Part shown: positions 18,069-29,500 of the stretch, one piece after another
How the letters are laid out: each line of letters opens with the position of its first letter
Numbering within the stretch: position 1 is the stretch's first letter
Notes under the pieces: model-generated
What the model saw: the letters and a program-made list of their open reading frames with translations, nothing else
What the model was told of the DNA's origin: nothing
Databases searched by the model: none
Source: RSA9 sp036381195
GTDB lineage: Bacteria; Gemmatimonadota; Gemmatimonadetes; Longimicrobiales; RSA9
Direction: 5' to 3'
Assembly: GCA_036381195.1 (NCBI GenBank)
Contig: DASVDH010000081.1
Location: 1-64,000 of the forward strand
DNA length: 64,000 nucleotides
Position numbers and translations under genes: made by a program

Positions 18069-19399
18069 GGCGCATCGTCATCCTGCTGCTGCTGTTCGGT
18101 GGGATGCGGCTGATCCTGCCGCTCGGCTCCGAGGGCCAGGGCTCGCAGGCGCTGCTGCCGTTCGGCTTCCTGATCCTGGCCGCCTACACCGTCGGCGAGA
18201 TCGCGGCCGCGATCCGGCTGCCCAAGATCGTCGGATACATGGCCGGCGGGGTGCTGTTCGGGCCGCACGTGCTCGGCGCGATCAGCCTGGACGGGACGAC
18301 GCGCCTCGCACCGGTCAGCCAGCTCGCGATTGCGTTGATCGCGTTCCTCGCTGGCGCAGAGCTACACTGGAGCGAGCTGCGCGAGCGCGGCAGCGCCCTG
18401 CTCAAAATGCTCACGGCAGAGCTCGGCCTCACGTTCGCCGTGCTCGTCGGGCTGATCTACGCGCTGCACGGCATGATCCCGCCTCTGGCGGGCGCGCCGC
18501 CGGCCGAGGCGCTCGCGTTCGCGCTGCTCTTCGCGGCGATGGCCGTCGTCCACTCGCCCGCCGTGACCATGGCACTGCTCACGGAGACGGGCGCGCGCGG
18601 GCCCGTGGCGCGGACGACGCTCGGCATCGTGCTGCTCGCCGACGTCGCCGTCGTCCTGCTCTTCAGCGCGACGCTCGCGGTCGCGCGTGGCCTCGCGCCG
18701 CCCGAGGGCGCGGGCACCGTCGTCGGCGTGGGGACGGTGCTGTGGGAGATCGGCGGCGCGCTGGTCGTGGGTGCGCTGCTGGGCGGCGCCGTCGCGCTGT
18801 ATCTGCGCTACGTCGGCCGCGAGCTGATCCTGTTCGCCGTGCTGCTCGCGTTCTTCGGGCTCGAGATCGCGCGCCTCGCGCACGTCGAGGTGCTGCTCAC
18901 GCTGCTGACCGCCGGCTTCGTCGCGGAGAATACGTCGTCACGCGGCGAGGAGCTGCGCCACGCGATGGAGCGCTCGGCCGCGCCCATCTTCGTCGTCTTC
19001 TTCGCGCTCTCCGGCGCCGTCATCGACATCGCGGCCGTCGCGCCGCTGCTGCCCCTCGTCCTGCCCATCGCGCTGGTCCGCGCCGCCGGGTTCTGGGCGG
19101 GGACCCGCGTCGGCGCGGCATGGGCCGGCGTATCCGGGCCGGAACGGAAGCTCGCGTGGATGGGGCTCGTCTCGCAGGCCGGCGTCGCCATCGGCCTCGC
19201 CGCCATCCTCGCCGAGGCGTACCCCGGCCGCGGAGTCTACCTCCAGGGCCTGCTGCTCGCGCTCATCGCCGTCAACCAGATCGTCGGCCCGGTCCTGTTC
19301 CGGCGTGCACTGAGCAAGGGCGGCGAGCTGGCAACGGAGGAGAGCGCACCCGAGCCGGCAGCCGCGGCCGCCGCCGTCGCGGTCGAGGAGCCGGCCTGA
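18065..19399 (+). CDS. CPA2-family cation:proton antiporter (second of pair)
   Basis: A 444-residue membrane protein of the same CPA2 superfamily as its upstream neighbour but only distantly similar to it. The family pattern is clearer here: LPKIVGYMAGGVLFGPHVLG in the second helix region, LIAFLAGAELHWSELRERG, HSPAVTMALLTETGARGPV and GLVSQAGVAIGLAAILAEAYPGRG. The C-terminus is a short Ala/Glu-rich tail instead of a TrkA nucleotide-binding domain. It starts at an ATG within the upstream stop (ATGA overlap), so expression is coupled. It would exchange Na+ or K+ for H+ across the inner membrane. It ends facing the convergent histidine kinase gene, with a hairpin between them. Confidence 0.88.
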   Translation: MRRIVILLLLFGGMRLILPLGSEGQGSQALLPFGFLILAAYTVGEIAAAIRLPKIVGYMAGGVLFGPHVLGAISLDGTTRLAPVSQLAIALIAFLAGAELHWSELRERGSALLKMLTAELGLTFAVLVGLIYALHGMIPPLAGAPPAEALAFALLFAAMAVVHSPAVTMALLTETGARGPVARTTLGIVLLADVAVVLLFSATLAVARGLAPPEGAGTVVGVGTVLWEIGGALVVGALLGGAVALYLRYVGRELILFAVLLAFFGLEIARLAHVEVLLTLLTAGFVAENTSSRGEELRHAMERSAAPIFVVFFALSGAVIDIAAVAPLLPLVLPIALVRAAGFWAGTRVGAAWAGVSGPERKLAWMGLVSQAGVAIGLAAILAEAYPGRGVYLQGLLLALIAVNQIVGPVLFRRALSKGGELATEESAPEPAAAAAAVAVEEPA

Positions 19400-19402
19400 T
19401 CG

Positions 19403-19424
19403 GGCGGCCGCGAAGTCGGCCGCC
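19403..19424. terminator. Possible hairpin terminator between convergent genes
   Basis: GGCGGCC at 19403-19409 pairs with GGCCGCC at 19418-19424 across an eight-base loop, just after the second antiporter stop and before the end of the convergent kinase gene. There is no T-run on either side, so it may aid Rho-independent termination weakly or merely reflect GC-rich sequence. Confidence 0.3.
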
Positions 19425-19458
19425 GCAGGAGCCCGCTGCGCCGGGCCGGGCGGCCGCC

Positions 19459-20658
19459 TCAGCTCAGGCCCGCTCGCCCCGGTTCCACGGCCGGCAGCCA
19501 CAGCGTGAACGTGGATCCCACGCCCACCCGGCTCCGCATCGTGACCTCGCCGCCCAGCGCGCGCGCCAGCATGCGGCTCACGGCGAGGCCCAGGCCGAAG
19601 CCCGCCGCGTCCGATTCCAGGCGCGTGAACTCGTCGAAGATCCGCTCGTACTCCTCGTCCGGGATGCCCGGGCCGGTGTCCCAAACGTCCACCACGATCC
19701 ACGGCCCCGGCCCCGGGCCATCCGCGCGCTCGCCGTGCAACACACGGATGCCCACCGCACCGCGCTCCGTGTACTTGAGCGCGTTCGACAGGAGGTTGCC
19801 GACGATCTGACGCACGCGCGCGGCGTCGGTCTCGATCGCCGGCAGCGTGTCCGGCAACTCCAATTGCAACTCGAGCCCCGCGTCGTCCGCCTGCTCGCGG
19901 TACCATTCCGCCACCTCCCGCAACGTGGCGCGCAGGTCCGCCGGCGCCCGGTGCACCGTGAGCCCGCCGGCTTCCGCCCGTGCCAGCATCAGCAGGTCGT
20001 CGAGCAGGCCGACCGCCGTATCGAGCAACCGCCGCGCCCGGGACAGGTAAAAGCGCTGGCCTTCCGTCAACGACCCCTGCACCCCCGCCATCACCAGCTC
20101 CACGTAGCCCAGCGCGGCCGACAGCGGATTGCGGACCTCGTGGCTGAACCCGCGCATCAGCTTCGACCGGCTCGCGATCTGCCGCTCCGCCTCGCTGCGC
20201 CGCAGCTCTGCCGCCGCCCGCGCCGCCCGCTCCTGCTCCAGCGCCAGGTGCCCCTCGATCCCCAGGCGCCGCAGCTCCGTGACCTCCACCGCCGCGAGCG
20301 TCAGCCCGCCGATCCCGCCGCCCGCATCCCTCACCGGCTTCGCCGTCACGTCGAAGTACCGCACCTCGTCCAGCGCCGTCACCCGCACCTCCCGGCGCAC
20401 CCCACGGCCGGATGCCAGCACCTCCGCCTTCAGCTCGATCAGCTCCGCCACGTCCGCGGGTGGCAGGATCTCGCTGTCGCTTCGCCCCAGGATCTGCTCG
20501 ATCGTGAAGTTGCGCGGCGGATTGAGCACCCACACGTAGCGGTGATCGGCGTCGCACCCGGCCAGCGTGATCGACGAGCCCTCCAGCACCGCCTGCCACC
20601 AGTCATGCCCTCGCGGCGGCCCACGCCAGGAGCCGTCCGCCGCAGAGCCGCGGTCCAT
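19459..20658 (-). CDS. PAS-domain sensor histidine kinase
   Basis: A 399-residue, apparently soluble histidine kinase; no membrane helix is visible. A PAS domain occupies about residues 15-145 (ADHRYVWVLNPP, then ILGRSDSEILPPADVAEL and VRYFDVTAKPVRDAGGGIGG). It is followed by a short coiled segment rich in Glu/Arg/Ala, then HisKA with the phospho-acceptor in FSHEVRNPLSAALGYVELV. The HATPase domain shows NLLSNALKYTERG (N box), WDTGPGIPDEEYERIFDEF (G1) and GFGLGLAVSRMLA (G2). The ATG at 20658 has AGGAGGG upstream and puts the PAS domain near the N-terminus; the open frame extends 219 bases further without a better start. No cognate regulator is adjacent, so it is an orphan here. Confidence 0.9.
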   Translation of the reverse strand: MDRGSAADGSWRGPPRGHDWWQAVLEGSSITLAGCDADHRYVWVLNPPRNFTIEQILGRSDSEILPPADVAELIELKAEVLASGRGVRREVRVTALDEVRYFDVTAKPVRDAGGGIGGLTLAAVEVTELRRLGIEGHLALEQERAARAAAELRRSEAERQIASRSKLMRGFSHEVRNPLSAALGYVELVMAGVQGSLTEGQRFYLSRARRLLDTAVGLLDDLLMLARAEAGGLTVHRAPADLRATLREVAEWYREQADDAGLELQLELPDTLPAIETDAARVRQIVGNLLSNALKYTERGAVGIRVLHGERADGPGPGPWIVVDVWDTGPGIPDEEYERIFDEFTRLESDAAGFGLGLAVSRMLARALGGEVTMRSRVGVGSTFTLWLPAVEPGRAGLS

Positions 20659-21180
20659 TCGGCCCTCCTCTGGACGACGCGGTCCACCCACCCACCCCCG
20701 CCTTCTTTTGGACAAAGGGAGCCGGAAACCTACTGCGCGGCCGGGACGCTCGTCAAGCTGTTCGGAATAGTCTCTTCGGGTCGCCCGTCGGCGGCGAGAT
20801 GAGAAGTGACCCGTTCTGCGTCGCCAGACAGGTAGGATGCCATGCCGATCGATTTTGTAAACATGTCTCGCCGCCAAGCTCGATTGCTTGCGTCACCGGG
20901 ACGCCTCGGAAGGCGTCCGCTGCGGCGGCAGGCGACGGGTCGCGTGACACGCGGCGGGTTGCACCGGACCCGCACTGCGCCGTCTACGGCGCCGCAGCGG
21001 CAGGCGACCGGTCGCCGTGGCGCGCGGCGGGCGCAGCCCGGCCCTCACCGTGCGACGCGGCGGGCGCGGCCCCGGCGCTTGCCGTTGCACCGGCGACGCC
21101 GCGCGCCTCGCGCCGCTGCGGCCTCCTGAAGCCGCATCCCGAGCCCCGGCCACGCCTCCCGGCCTGCGCTCGGGCGAGGG
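20659..21180. other. Intergenic region with a GC-rich repeat block
   Basis: This 522-base gap follows the end of the leftward uvrD gene and precedes the leftward kinase, so it should hold the kinase promoter. The part near 20850-20870 is comparatively AT-rich (TTTTGTAAACATG), but no convincing -35/-10 pair is seen. The rest is a repeat block described separately. No coding frame here looks like a gene. Confidence 0.45.
20925..21035. repeat. Two GC-rich direct repeats 72 bases apart
   Basis: GCGGCAGGCGAC followed by GGTCGC and CGCGGCGGG occurs at 20925 and again at 20997, with about 36 similar bases in each copy. The second copy contains the perfect 14-base palindrome GGCGACCGGTCGCC at 21003-21016. 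A weaker third CGCGGCGGGCG element follows near 21050. Function unknown; it resembles extragenic palindromic sequence. Confidence 0.5.
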
Positions 21181-23511
<2,331 letters not shown>

Positions 23512-23714
23512 GCGCTCAGAGACCGAAGATCTGATTCCGGGGAGGGCGGCAAGATGGGGGTGCGGCCCGCGCGTGACAAGGCGGGGTGGAGGTCAGCTCG
23601 GCGGCGGCGAGAGGGGTCAGGTCCTGGACTCCGGGCGACGATGGCGGTCATGACGAGAATCTGCGGGCCTCGCGGGATCGTGCGTCGCCGTTATGGGGGC
23701 AGCTCGGGAGGGGC

Positions 23715-23880
23715 GGGCTGGATCTGCACGAAGACGGCCGCTGCGCGGGACGCGGGAGGCGCGCTGCGGCGTGGAGGGCGGCTCGCGAGAGTGGGTTGGA
23801 TCCGCATTGCGTCGTATCCAGCGAAATGTGCTGCGCGCCCTCGTCCTCCCAGGCGGATCGGCAGGGTGGGTCGGATCTGC
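23715..23880. repeat. Three spaced direct repeats
   Basis: The 13-base motif GGGCTGGATCTGC at 23715 recurs as GGGTTGGATCCGC at 23793 and GGGTCGGATCTGC at 23868, spaced by 78 and 75 bases. Surrounding bases are less conserved. These could be degenerate copies of a longer unit or protein-binding sites upstream of uvrD. Confidence 0.45.
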
Positions 23881-23909
23881 GCGATGGCGGATGGTCGGCG
23901 GCTACGCGG

Positions 23910-24144
23910 GCATGGATGCGGCACACGGGCATGGATGCGGCACGCGGGCGGGCATTGACGCGGTGCGGGGATAGGCATCGACGCGGCGGGCCGGGCAGCA
24001 TCGATGCGGCGGGCGGCGTAGGCATCGACGCGGCATGCGGGCAGGCATCGCGCCGGGCGCGCCGGGCAGGCATCGAGTCCGGGACGGCGCGCGCGCATCG
24101 AATTCGAGGCGCCGCGTAGGCGTCGACGCGGCGGGCGACCATTG
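23910..24144. repeat. Degenerate tandem array of ten ~23-25 base units
   Basis: Ten units, each opening with GCATCGACGCGGC or a variant, begin at 23910, 23929, 23952, 23975, 23998, 24022, 24045, 24070, 24095 and 24120. The period is 19 once, then 23-25 bases. The head is best kept in units 4, 5, 6 and 10; units 7-9 have drifted. The remainder of each unit is GC-rich (GGGCGGCGTAG-like) and variable. It is not a CRISPR: there are no invariant repeats with unique spacers. Confidence 0.7.
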
Positions 24145-24170
24145 CCTGCCGGCATGCGCCTCTTGCATGG

Positions 24171-24305
24171 GAAGTTTGCCGCCTCCGGTGCGGCAGGCTT
24201 CCACGGCAACCGTGGTCGACTCGGAGCGACGGACCTTTGCCGCACCGGACGCGGCGAACTTCCAATAGCTTGCTGACTTGCGCGACGACATCGGCGGTTT
24301 GCCGC
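24171..24305. repeat. 61-base palindromic repeat family, left cluster (2 units)
   Basis: Two diverged units 61 bases apart, aligned on the CTTCCA element at 24198-24203 and 24259-24264. Each unit has the form GCGGCGAAC...GGTTTGCCGC, so its ends can pair. The stretch 24242-24267 is, with 24 of 26 matches, the reverse complement of 25904-25929 at the right cluster, so the 1.6 kb between them is bounded by inverted repeats. Confidence 0.65.
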
Positions 24306-24404
24306 GGGAGGCGGCGCCGGGGGGCGGGGCTCGTCGAGATGCTTGCTCCCGCCCGCGAAGCGGGCGAACACCCCTCCCCCGGGCCGCGGCGCCGCGAGCA
24401 GGGC

Positions 24405-25398
24405 TCATTGGCCGGCGCCTCCGAATAACGCCCGCGTCAACTGCACGAGCAACGCTTCGGGCGTGCGAACGAGCTGATGCCAGGTGACGCGGATCACGCG
24501 ATAGCCGGCGGCGGCCAACGCGAAATCGCGCCGCCGATCGGCCGCGATGCGTCCGCTCGTCGAATGGGATGCGTTGCCGTCGACCTCGACGACCAGCTTC
24601 TCGCGGCGCCAGACGGCATCGACTTCGAAGCCGGCGACGGTCGCGTTCGTCTCGGGCGCGTGAATGCCTGCCTTACGGATGAGCGCCAGGAACGTCCGCT
24701 CGGCCTTGGAACGCGTGATCGTCGACTCTCCGGTTCCGAGCAGCGCTCTCAGCCGTGCGCTGCCGCGATGAGCAGGGTGCCGCTCCGCCATCTCGCCCAA
24801 CTCGGCCGGCGTGGTCAGCCGCATTCCGAGTGCTTCGACCGCCGCCTTCTCGAGATCCCGGGCGGCGATGGCCGCCGCGAGGTCGAGCAGCGTGCGTGCG
24901 GGCGTGGTCTGCCGGACCCCATCCAGCGTCGTGATCTCATCGGGCCGAATGTCTCGAATCCGGTGGATGCGGATGCCGGGTCTCCGCCGGTCACCGCGGG
25001 CGAGGATCACGTGGACATGAGCATTGGCGCTGTCTGCTGGGGCGAATTTGTGCAGGCTGGCGGCGGTCTGGTGGCTCACCGCCGCATCGATACCGCACGC
25101 GAACAACGCCGCCAGGGCCCGGCCCTGCGCCGAGAGTAGGAAGGCCCACGGCATACACGCCACGGTGCAGCGGCACGAGCAGCTTGCGGGCGATTCGCCG
25201 ATCCACCGTGTCGGGCGGAACGCCGGCTGCGACCAGTTGGGCGCGTGTGACGACGCCGTGTTGCGTCGCGGCCAGGCAGAGGATCGCCTCGGTCGCCGCC
25301 GAGTGGCGGAGTGCTGCCGGCCCGGTCGCGCCCGGCCCGGGCGGCGAGCACGGCATGCCCGCAGGAGTGGCGTCTGGCGTTCGGACGGGGTTGACCAT
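24405..25398 (-). pseudogene. AbiEi-type antitoxin-domain / DUF559 nuclease-fold protein, frameshifted
   Basis: Two overlapping frames encode one protein of about 330 residues. The first frame, from ATG 25398, gives the AbiEi-like winged-helix domain: ATQHGVVTRAQLVAAGVP, then DRRIARKLLVPLHRGVYAVG. The reading then moves to another frame near 25131-25140, where it continues SAQGRALAALFACGIDAAVS, TTPARTLLDLAAAI and the C-terminal DUF559 (Vsr/restriction-like endonuclease fold) domain AGFEVDAVWRREKLVVEVDG and AAAGYRVIRVTWHQL. The D...E.D pattern of that fold is present. One extra base (or two missing) explains the shift. Proteins with this domain order are common in actinobacteria and Gemmatimonadota, often as solitary genes of unclear function. 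Palindromic repeats flank it on both sides. Either a pseudogene or a sequencing error. Confidence 0.75.
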
Positions 25399-26534
25399 GG
25401 TCCGTTCCCTTTCCGCGGGCAGCGCGACCGGCCAGACTGCTCCGCGCGCCATCGCGGTCGTTGGCGGCCTCGATCGAGGCGGCGTTCGGGTGGCCCGGGC
25501 GTCACGCGCGGAACCCAGATCGTGACACCATCGGTGTTGACCCGGTCGCGCCGGCGATCGTCCCCGTGACCGATGCATGCGAAGCCGGGGCGAGGCCATA
25601 GGTGGCGGGGACAGGCGAGACGATAAGCCAGTTTCACTCGATCGTGATCGGCACGCCGCGCCCCGAGGGCTCGGGCGTCGGCGTCGGGGCGGACAACTCC
25701 GGGCACGCATCCCCGCGCGCACGCACGGCGGACGCACGCACCTCCGCGGCCGGTCCACGGCGGTCTACCGCCGCCTCGCGGATCCCGGGCCGGATCAGGC
25801 TCGCACTGCGGGCGCACGCGTCGGAGAATGTCGTCGGGCCTGGACGGCCGCCGAGCTGCATCGGCACGGCGGACGTCCACTATCGGCCCCAGGCGTTCCC
25901 TAGTATTGGAAGATCACCGCGTCCGGTGCGGCGGGCTTCCACCACGGTCGTGCGGGGCGCGGGCTGACGGGAGTTCGCCGCGGCCGTCGCGGCGAACCTC
26001 CAACGCGCCGCTGAGTTGGGCGGGAGCGCGGGCGTTTTCCCGCACCCATCGCGGCGAACCTCCACCACAGCGCTGGCTCGGGCGAGGGCGTCCGCGGTTC
26101 GCCGCGCCCGTCGCGGCAAACCTCCACCACATCGCTGACTCGGGCGACGACGTTGGCGGTTCGCCGCAGGCCAGCGACCGGCGGGAGCCCCAGACCGCCG
26201 CCCCCGCCCCCGGCCGGGCGGTGGGGAAGGTCGAGGCAGCACGCGGCCGTCCGGACGCCGCCCCGCTCCGCGCGCACGGCCGGCGGGCGGGCGGTGCCGG
26301 CGTCGGGCGAGCGCGCGGTTTCGAGGCGAGGTCGTTGCCGCTCCTCGCCGCGACGGCGCTGCGCGAGCGGCTCGCCGCGCGGCGCGCCGGCGCACCACAT
26401 CCCCCTCTCCATCCGACCTCCCGGCCGGTCTCGAACACCGCATCCACCGCCGCCCATCTTTGACCCGCCCGCAAGTCCGGCCATAGAATCCCGCACGGAC
26501 ACCCGACCGGAATCCAGCCGCACGGAGCCGGACG
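25399..26534. other. Repeat-rich non-coding island, right arm
   Basis: A 1136-base gap. 25399-25903 shows no gene-like frame and no repeat I can define. 25904-26168 holds four palindromic repeat units, listed separately. 26169-26534 is GC-rich and without recognisable signals until GGAG at 26524-26527, the ribosome site of the GH9 gene; the GH9 promoter must lie here. Confidence 0.5.
25904..26168. repeat. 62-base palindromic repeat family, right cluster (4 units)
   Basis: Four tandem units, the last three starting at 25983, 26045 and 26107 with an exact 62-base period; the first is offset by 61 and most diverged. The consensus opens with CGCGGCGAACCTCCACCAC and closes with GCGGTTCGCCGC. GCGGCGAACC and GGTTCGCCGC are reverse complements, so each unit can fold into a stem, and adjacent ends can also form a tight hairpin (GGTTCGCCGCG CCCG TCGCGGCAAACC). 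Unit 1 opens with the 26-base inverted copy of 24242-24267. No transposase is present. Confidence 0.75.
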
Positions 26535-29500
26535 ATGACGGAACAGCGGAGCGGCGCCGCGCCGGGAGGCCACGCGCCCCGGGCCGCGGGCGCACCTGGC
26601 GGCCCGGCGCGATGCGCGCCGGCTGGCCGCGCGCCCCGCGGCGCGAGCGCGCCCGGACGCCGAGCGCGACGCACGCCCGCCGGACACTCCCCACGCATGC
26701 AGCGCACGGCGACCCCCGCAACTCGCGCGCGCATCCGCGCCCGCGCCCTCGCCCGCACGCTCGTCGGCACCAGCACCCTCGCCCTCGCCCTCGCCTCGGC
26801 CCAGGCGGCTGCGCAGCAGCCGCCGCAGAAGCCGATGCCGCTCGAGGTCGAGTACTCCGCCGAGTTCCGCTGGCTGAACAAGCCGGTGCTCGCGAGGCGC
26901 ATGCTGGACGACATGTCGGATCCGGCGACGTGGCGCTTTCGGGGCACGGGCAGGCTCACGCCGCTGCGCGACGCCGGCCCCGGCGGCGTGCCCGCGCTGC
27001 GCGTCGACGTGGACATGTACCGCGACGAGCCCGCGCCCACACGCAACGGGCTCTCGTCCGTGAACCTGCGCCGCTCGTTCGCCGGCGGAGACTGGAGCGG
27101 GTACAACCGCATCTCGTTGTGGATCCGGCCGGACGTCTCCGGCTTCCCGATGCTGCCGCTCCAGATCGTGCTGCACAACGAGGGGCGGGAGAAGGTGCCG
27201 GATGCCTACTACCGCGAGGGCATCCACTACGTCACCCTCCAGAACGGGCGGTGGCAGCGGGTGGTGTGGGAGATCGAGCCGCTGCCGCGCGATCGCGTGA
27301 CGGCGATCGAGATCGGCTACTGGGTCAACAAGATGTTCGCGGACCCGGGCGACCGCGTCGCGTTCGAGATCGCGGGGCTCGAGCTGGAGCGCGTCGAGCC
27401 GGACCACTACGAGGGCTGGAACGTGGCGCCCGGCAGGATCGCGTACAGCCACACCGGCTACGCGTTGGGCGGGGAAAAGACCGCGCTGGCCAGCGGGCTC
27501 GCGGCGCGTGAGTTCGAGCTGATCCGGTTGGGCGACGACGCGCCGCCACGCGCCGGCGGCCCCGGCGCTCCGCGCGCAGCCGCGGCTCTTCGCACCGGGG
27601 CTCCTACGGCTCCGCGTGCCGACGCCGACACGGCTCCGCGCGCAGCCGCCGCCGGTCCTCTCCGCACCGGCGCCGCCGCCGCCTCGCGCGTCGGCGATCC
27701 CGTCGCCCATCACGCCGCCGCCCCCACGGCGGCCGCGTACCAGGCCAGCTCCACGGAGGTCAACGCGCCGAACGTCGTCGTGCTGCGCAAGCCGGTGCGT
27801 ACGGTCCACACGCGGCTGGGCGAGTTCCAGGTGCTGGACTTCTCCGAGGTGCGCACGCCGGGCCGCTACGTGCTGCGCGCCGGCGATGTGCGCACGCAGC
27901 CGTTCCGCATCGACGCGGATGTGTGGCGTGGCACGATCTGGAAGGCGATCAACTTCTTCTTCGGCGAGCGCTGCGGCTACGCGGTGCCCGGCTCGCACGG
28001 CGTGGACCACGCGGACTGGCTGGCGACGCACGGCGACCTGCGCATCGTGATGAACGGCGGGTGGCACGACGCGGGCGACCTCTCGCAGGGGATGGTGAAC
28101 ACCGGCGAGGCGACCTACGCGATGTTCGCGCTGGCGGAGCGGCTCCAGGCGCGAGGCGAGGATCCCGTGCTGTTGGGGCGGCTGCTGGAGGAGGCGAAGT
28201 GGGGGCTGGATTGGGTGCTGAGGGTCCGCTTCCCGGGCGGCTACCGGATCGGCTTCGCGAGCAACAACATCTGGACCAACGGCATCATCGGCGACGCGGA
28301 CGACCGCACGCGTGAGGCGCTGAACAACCCGAACGTCAACTACATCGCCGCGGCGGCCGCGGCCATCGCGTACCGCGTGCTGAAGGACCGCGAGCCGGAA
28401 CTGGCCGCGCGTGCGCTGCGCATCGCCGAGGATGACTGGCGGTACGCGATCGCAGGCGTCGAGGGGCCGGAAACGTGGAGCACGCCCGCGTACCGCGCGA
28501 TGCCCATCGAGCTGGCGGGCATCGGCATCACCGCGTCGCTGGAGCTGTGGCGCGCCACGGGCGGCCGGCAGTACGCGGAGAAGGCAGTCGAGTTGGCGCG
28601 CATCATCGTCGAGTCGCAGCAGAAGAGCTTCATCGGCACCGAGCACCCGCTCGCCGGCTTCTTCTACACCGGCCCGGGCAGCGACACGCTGTTCCACCAG
28701 TTCCACCGCGGCAACGACCAGGCGCCGATCGTCGCGCTGGCACAGCTCGTGGAGGCGTTCCCCGACCACCCGGACTGGATGCGCTGGTACGCGACGGTCG
28801 CGCGCTACGCGGAGTACCTGAAGGCGGGCGCGCGCACGATGGCGCCGTACGGCGTGCTGCCCGCATACGTCTACCGCGACACGGACCATCTCAGGATGAC
28901 CGCGGACCTCGCCCGCTACCAGGCGACGCCGGAGGCGTACCGCGCGCAGGTGCTCGAGGGCATGCCGCTGGGCGATGGCTGGTACCTGCGCGCGTTCCCG
29001 GTCTGGTTCGCGCGGCGCGGCAACTACGGCGTGCTGCTCTCGCAGGCGAAGGCGCTGTCCGCCGCCGCCCACCTGCGCGGCGACCTCGAGGCCGCGGAGC
29101 TGGCCGAGACGCAGGCGCAGTGGATCGTGGGCCGCAACCCGTTCACCCAGAGCACGATGATCGGCGAGGGCTACGACTGGGCGCAGCAGTACAGCGTCTC
29201 GTCCGGCGACATCGTCGGCGCGCTGCCCGTGGGCATGCAGACCCGCGGCGCGCGCGACGTGCCGTACTGGCCGCCGTCGAACATGTACGTCTACAAGGAA
29301 GTCTGGGTGCATCCGGTCACGCGCTGGCTGTGGCTGATGCGCGACGTCGCGGGCCCGGCGCTGCTCGAGGGCCGGGCCGCTCCGGGCACGAGGACCGTCG
29401 AGCTGGTGGAGACGGCGACGTCGCGTGCGATCGCCCTCGACGCCGCTGCCGACGGCGCGTTCCGCGCATTCGTCCCCGCGGGCGAGTACATCCTGCGTGC

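Larger units (their letters stand above)
23512..24404. other. Repeat-rich non-coding island, left arm
   Basis: An 893-base gap upstream of uvrD. It holds three direct repeats (23715-23880), a ten-unit degenerate tandem array (23910-24144) and two copies of a 61-base palindromic repeat (24171-24305), each listed separately. Open frames here translate to low-complexity Arg/Ala/Pro sequence and are not gene-like. The uvrD promoter must lie near 23512-23700 but I see no clear boxes. Confidence 0.5.

Noticed and set aside
23910..26168. CRISPR array
   Set aside because: Repeats are imperfect, there are no unique equal-length spacers between identical repeats, and no cas genes are in the window.
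24171..26168. Integron attC cassette array
   Set aside because: The units lack GTTRRRY/RYYYAAC core sites and no tyrosine integrase is present.
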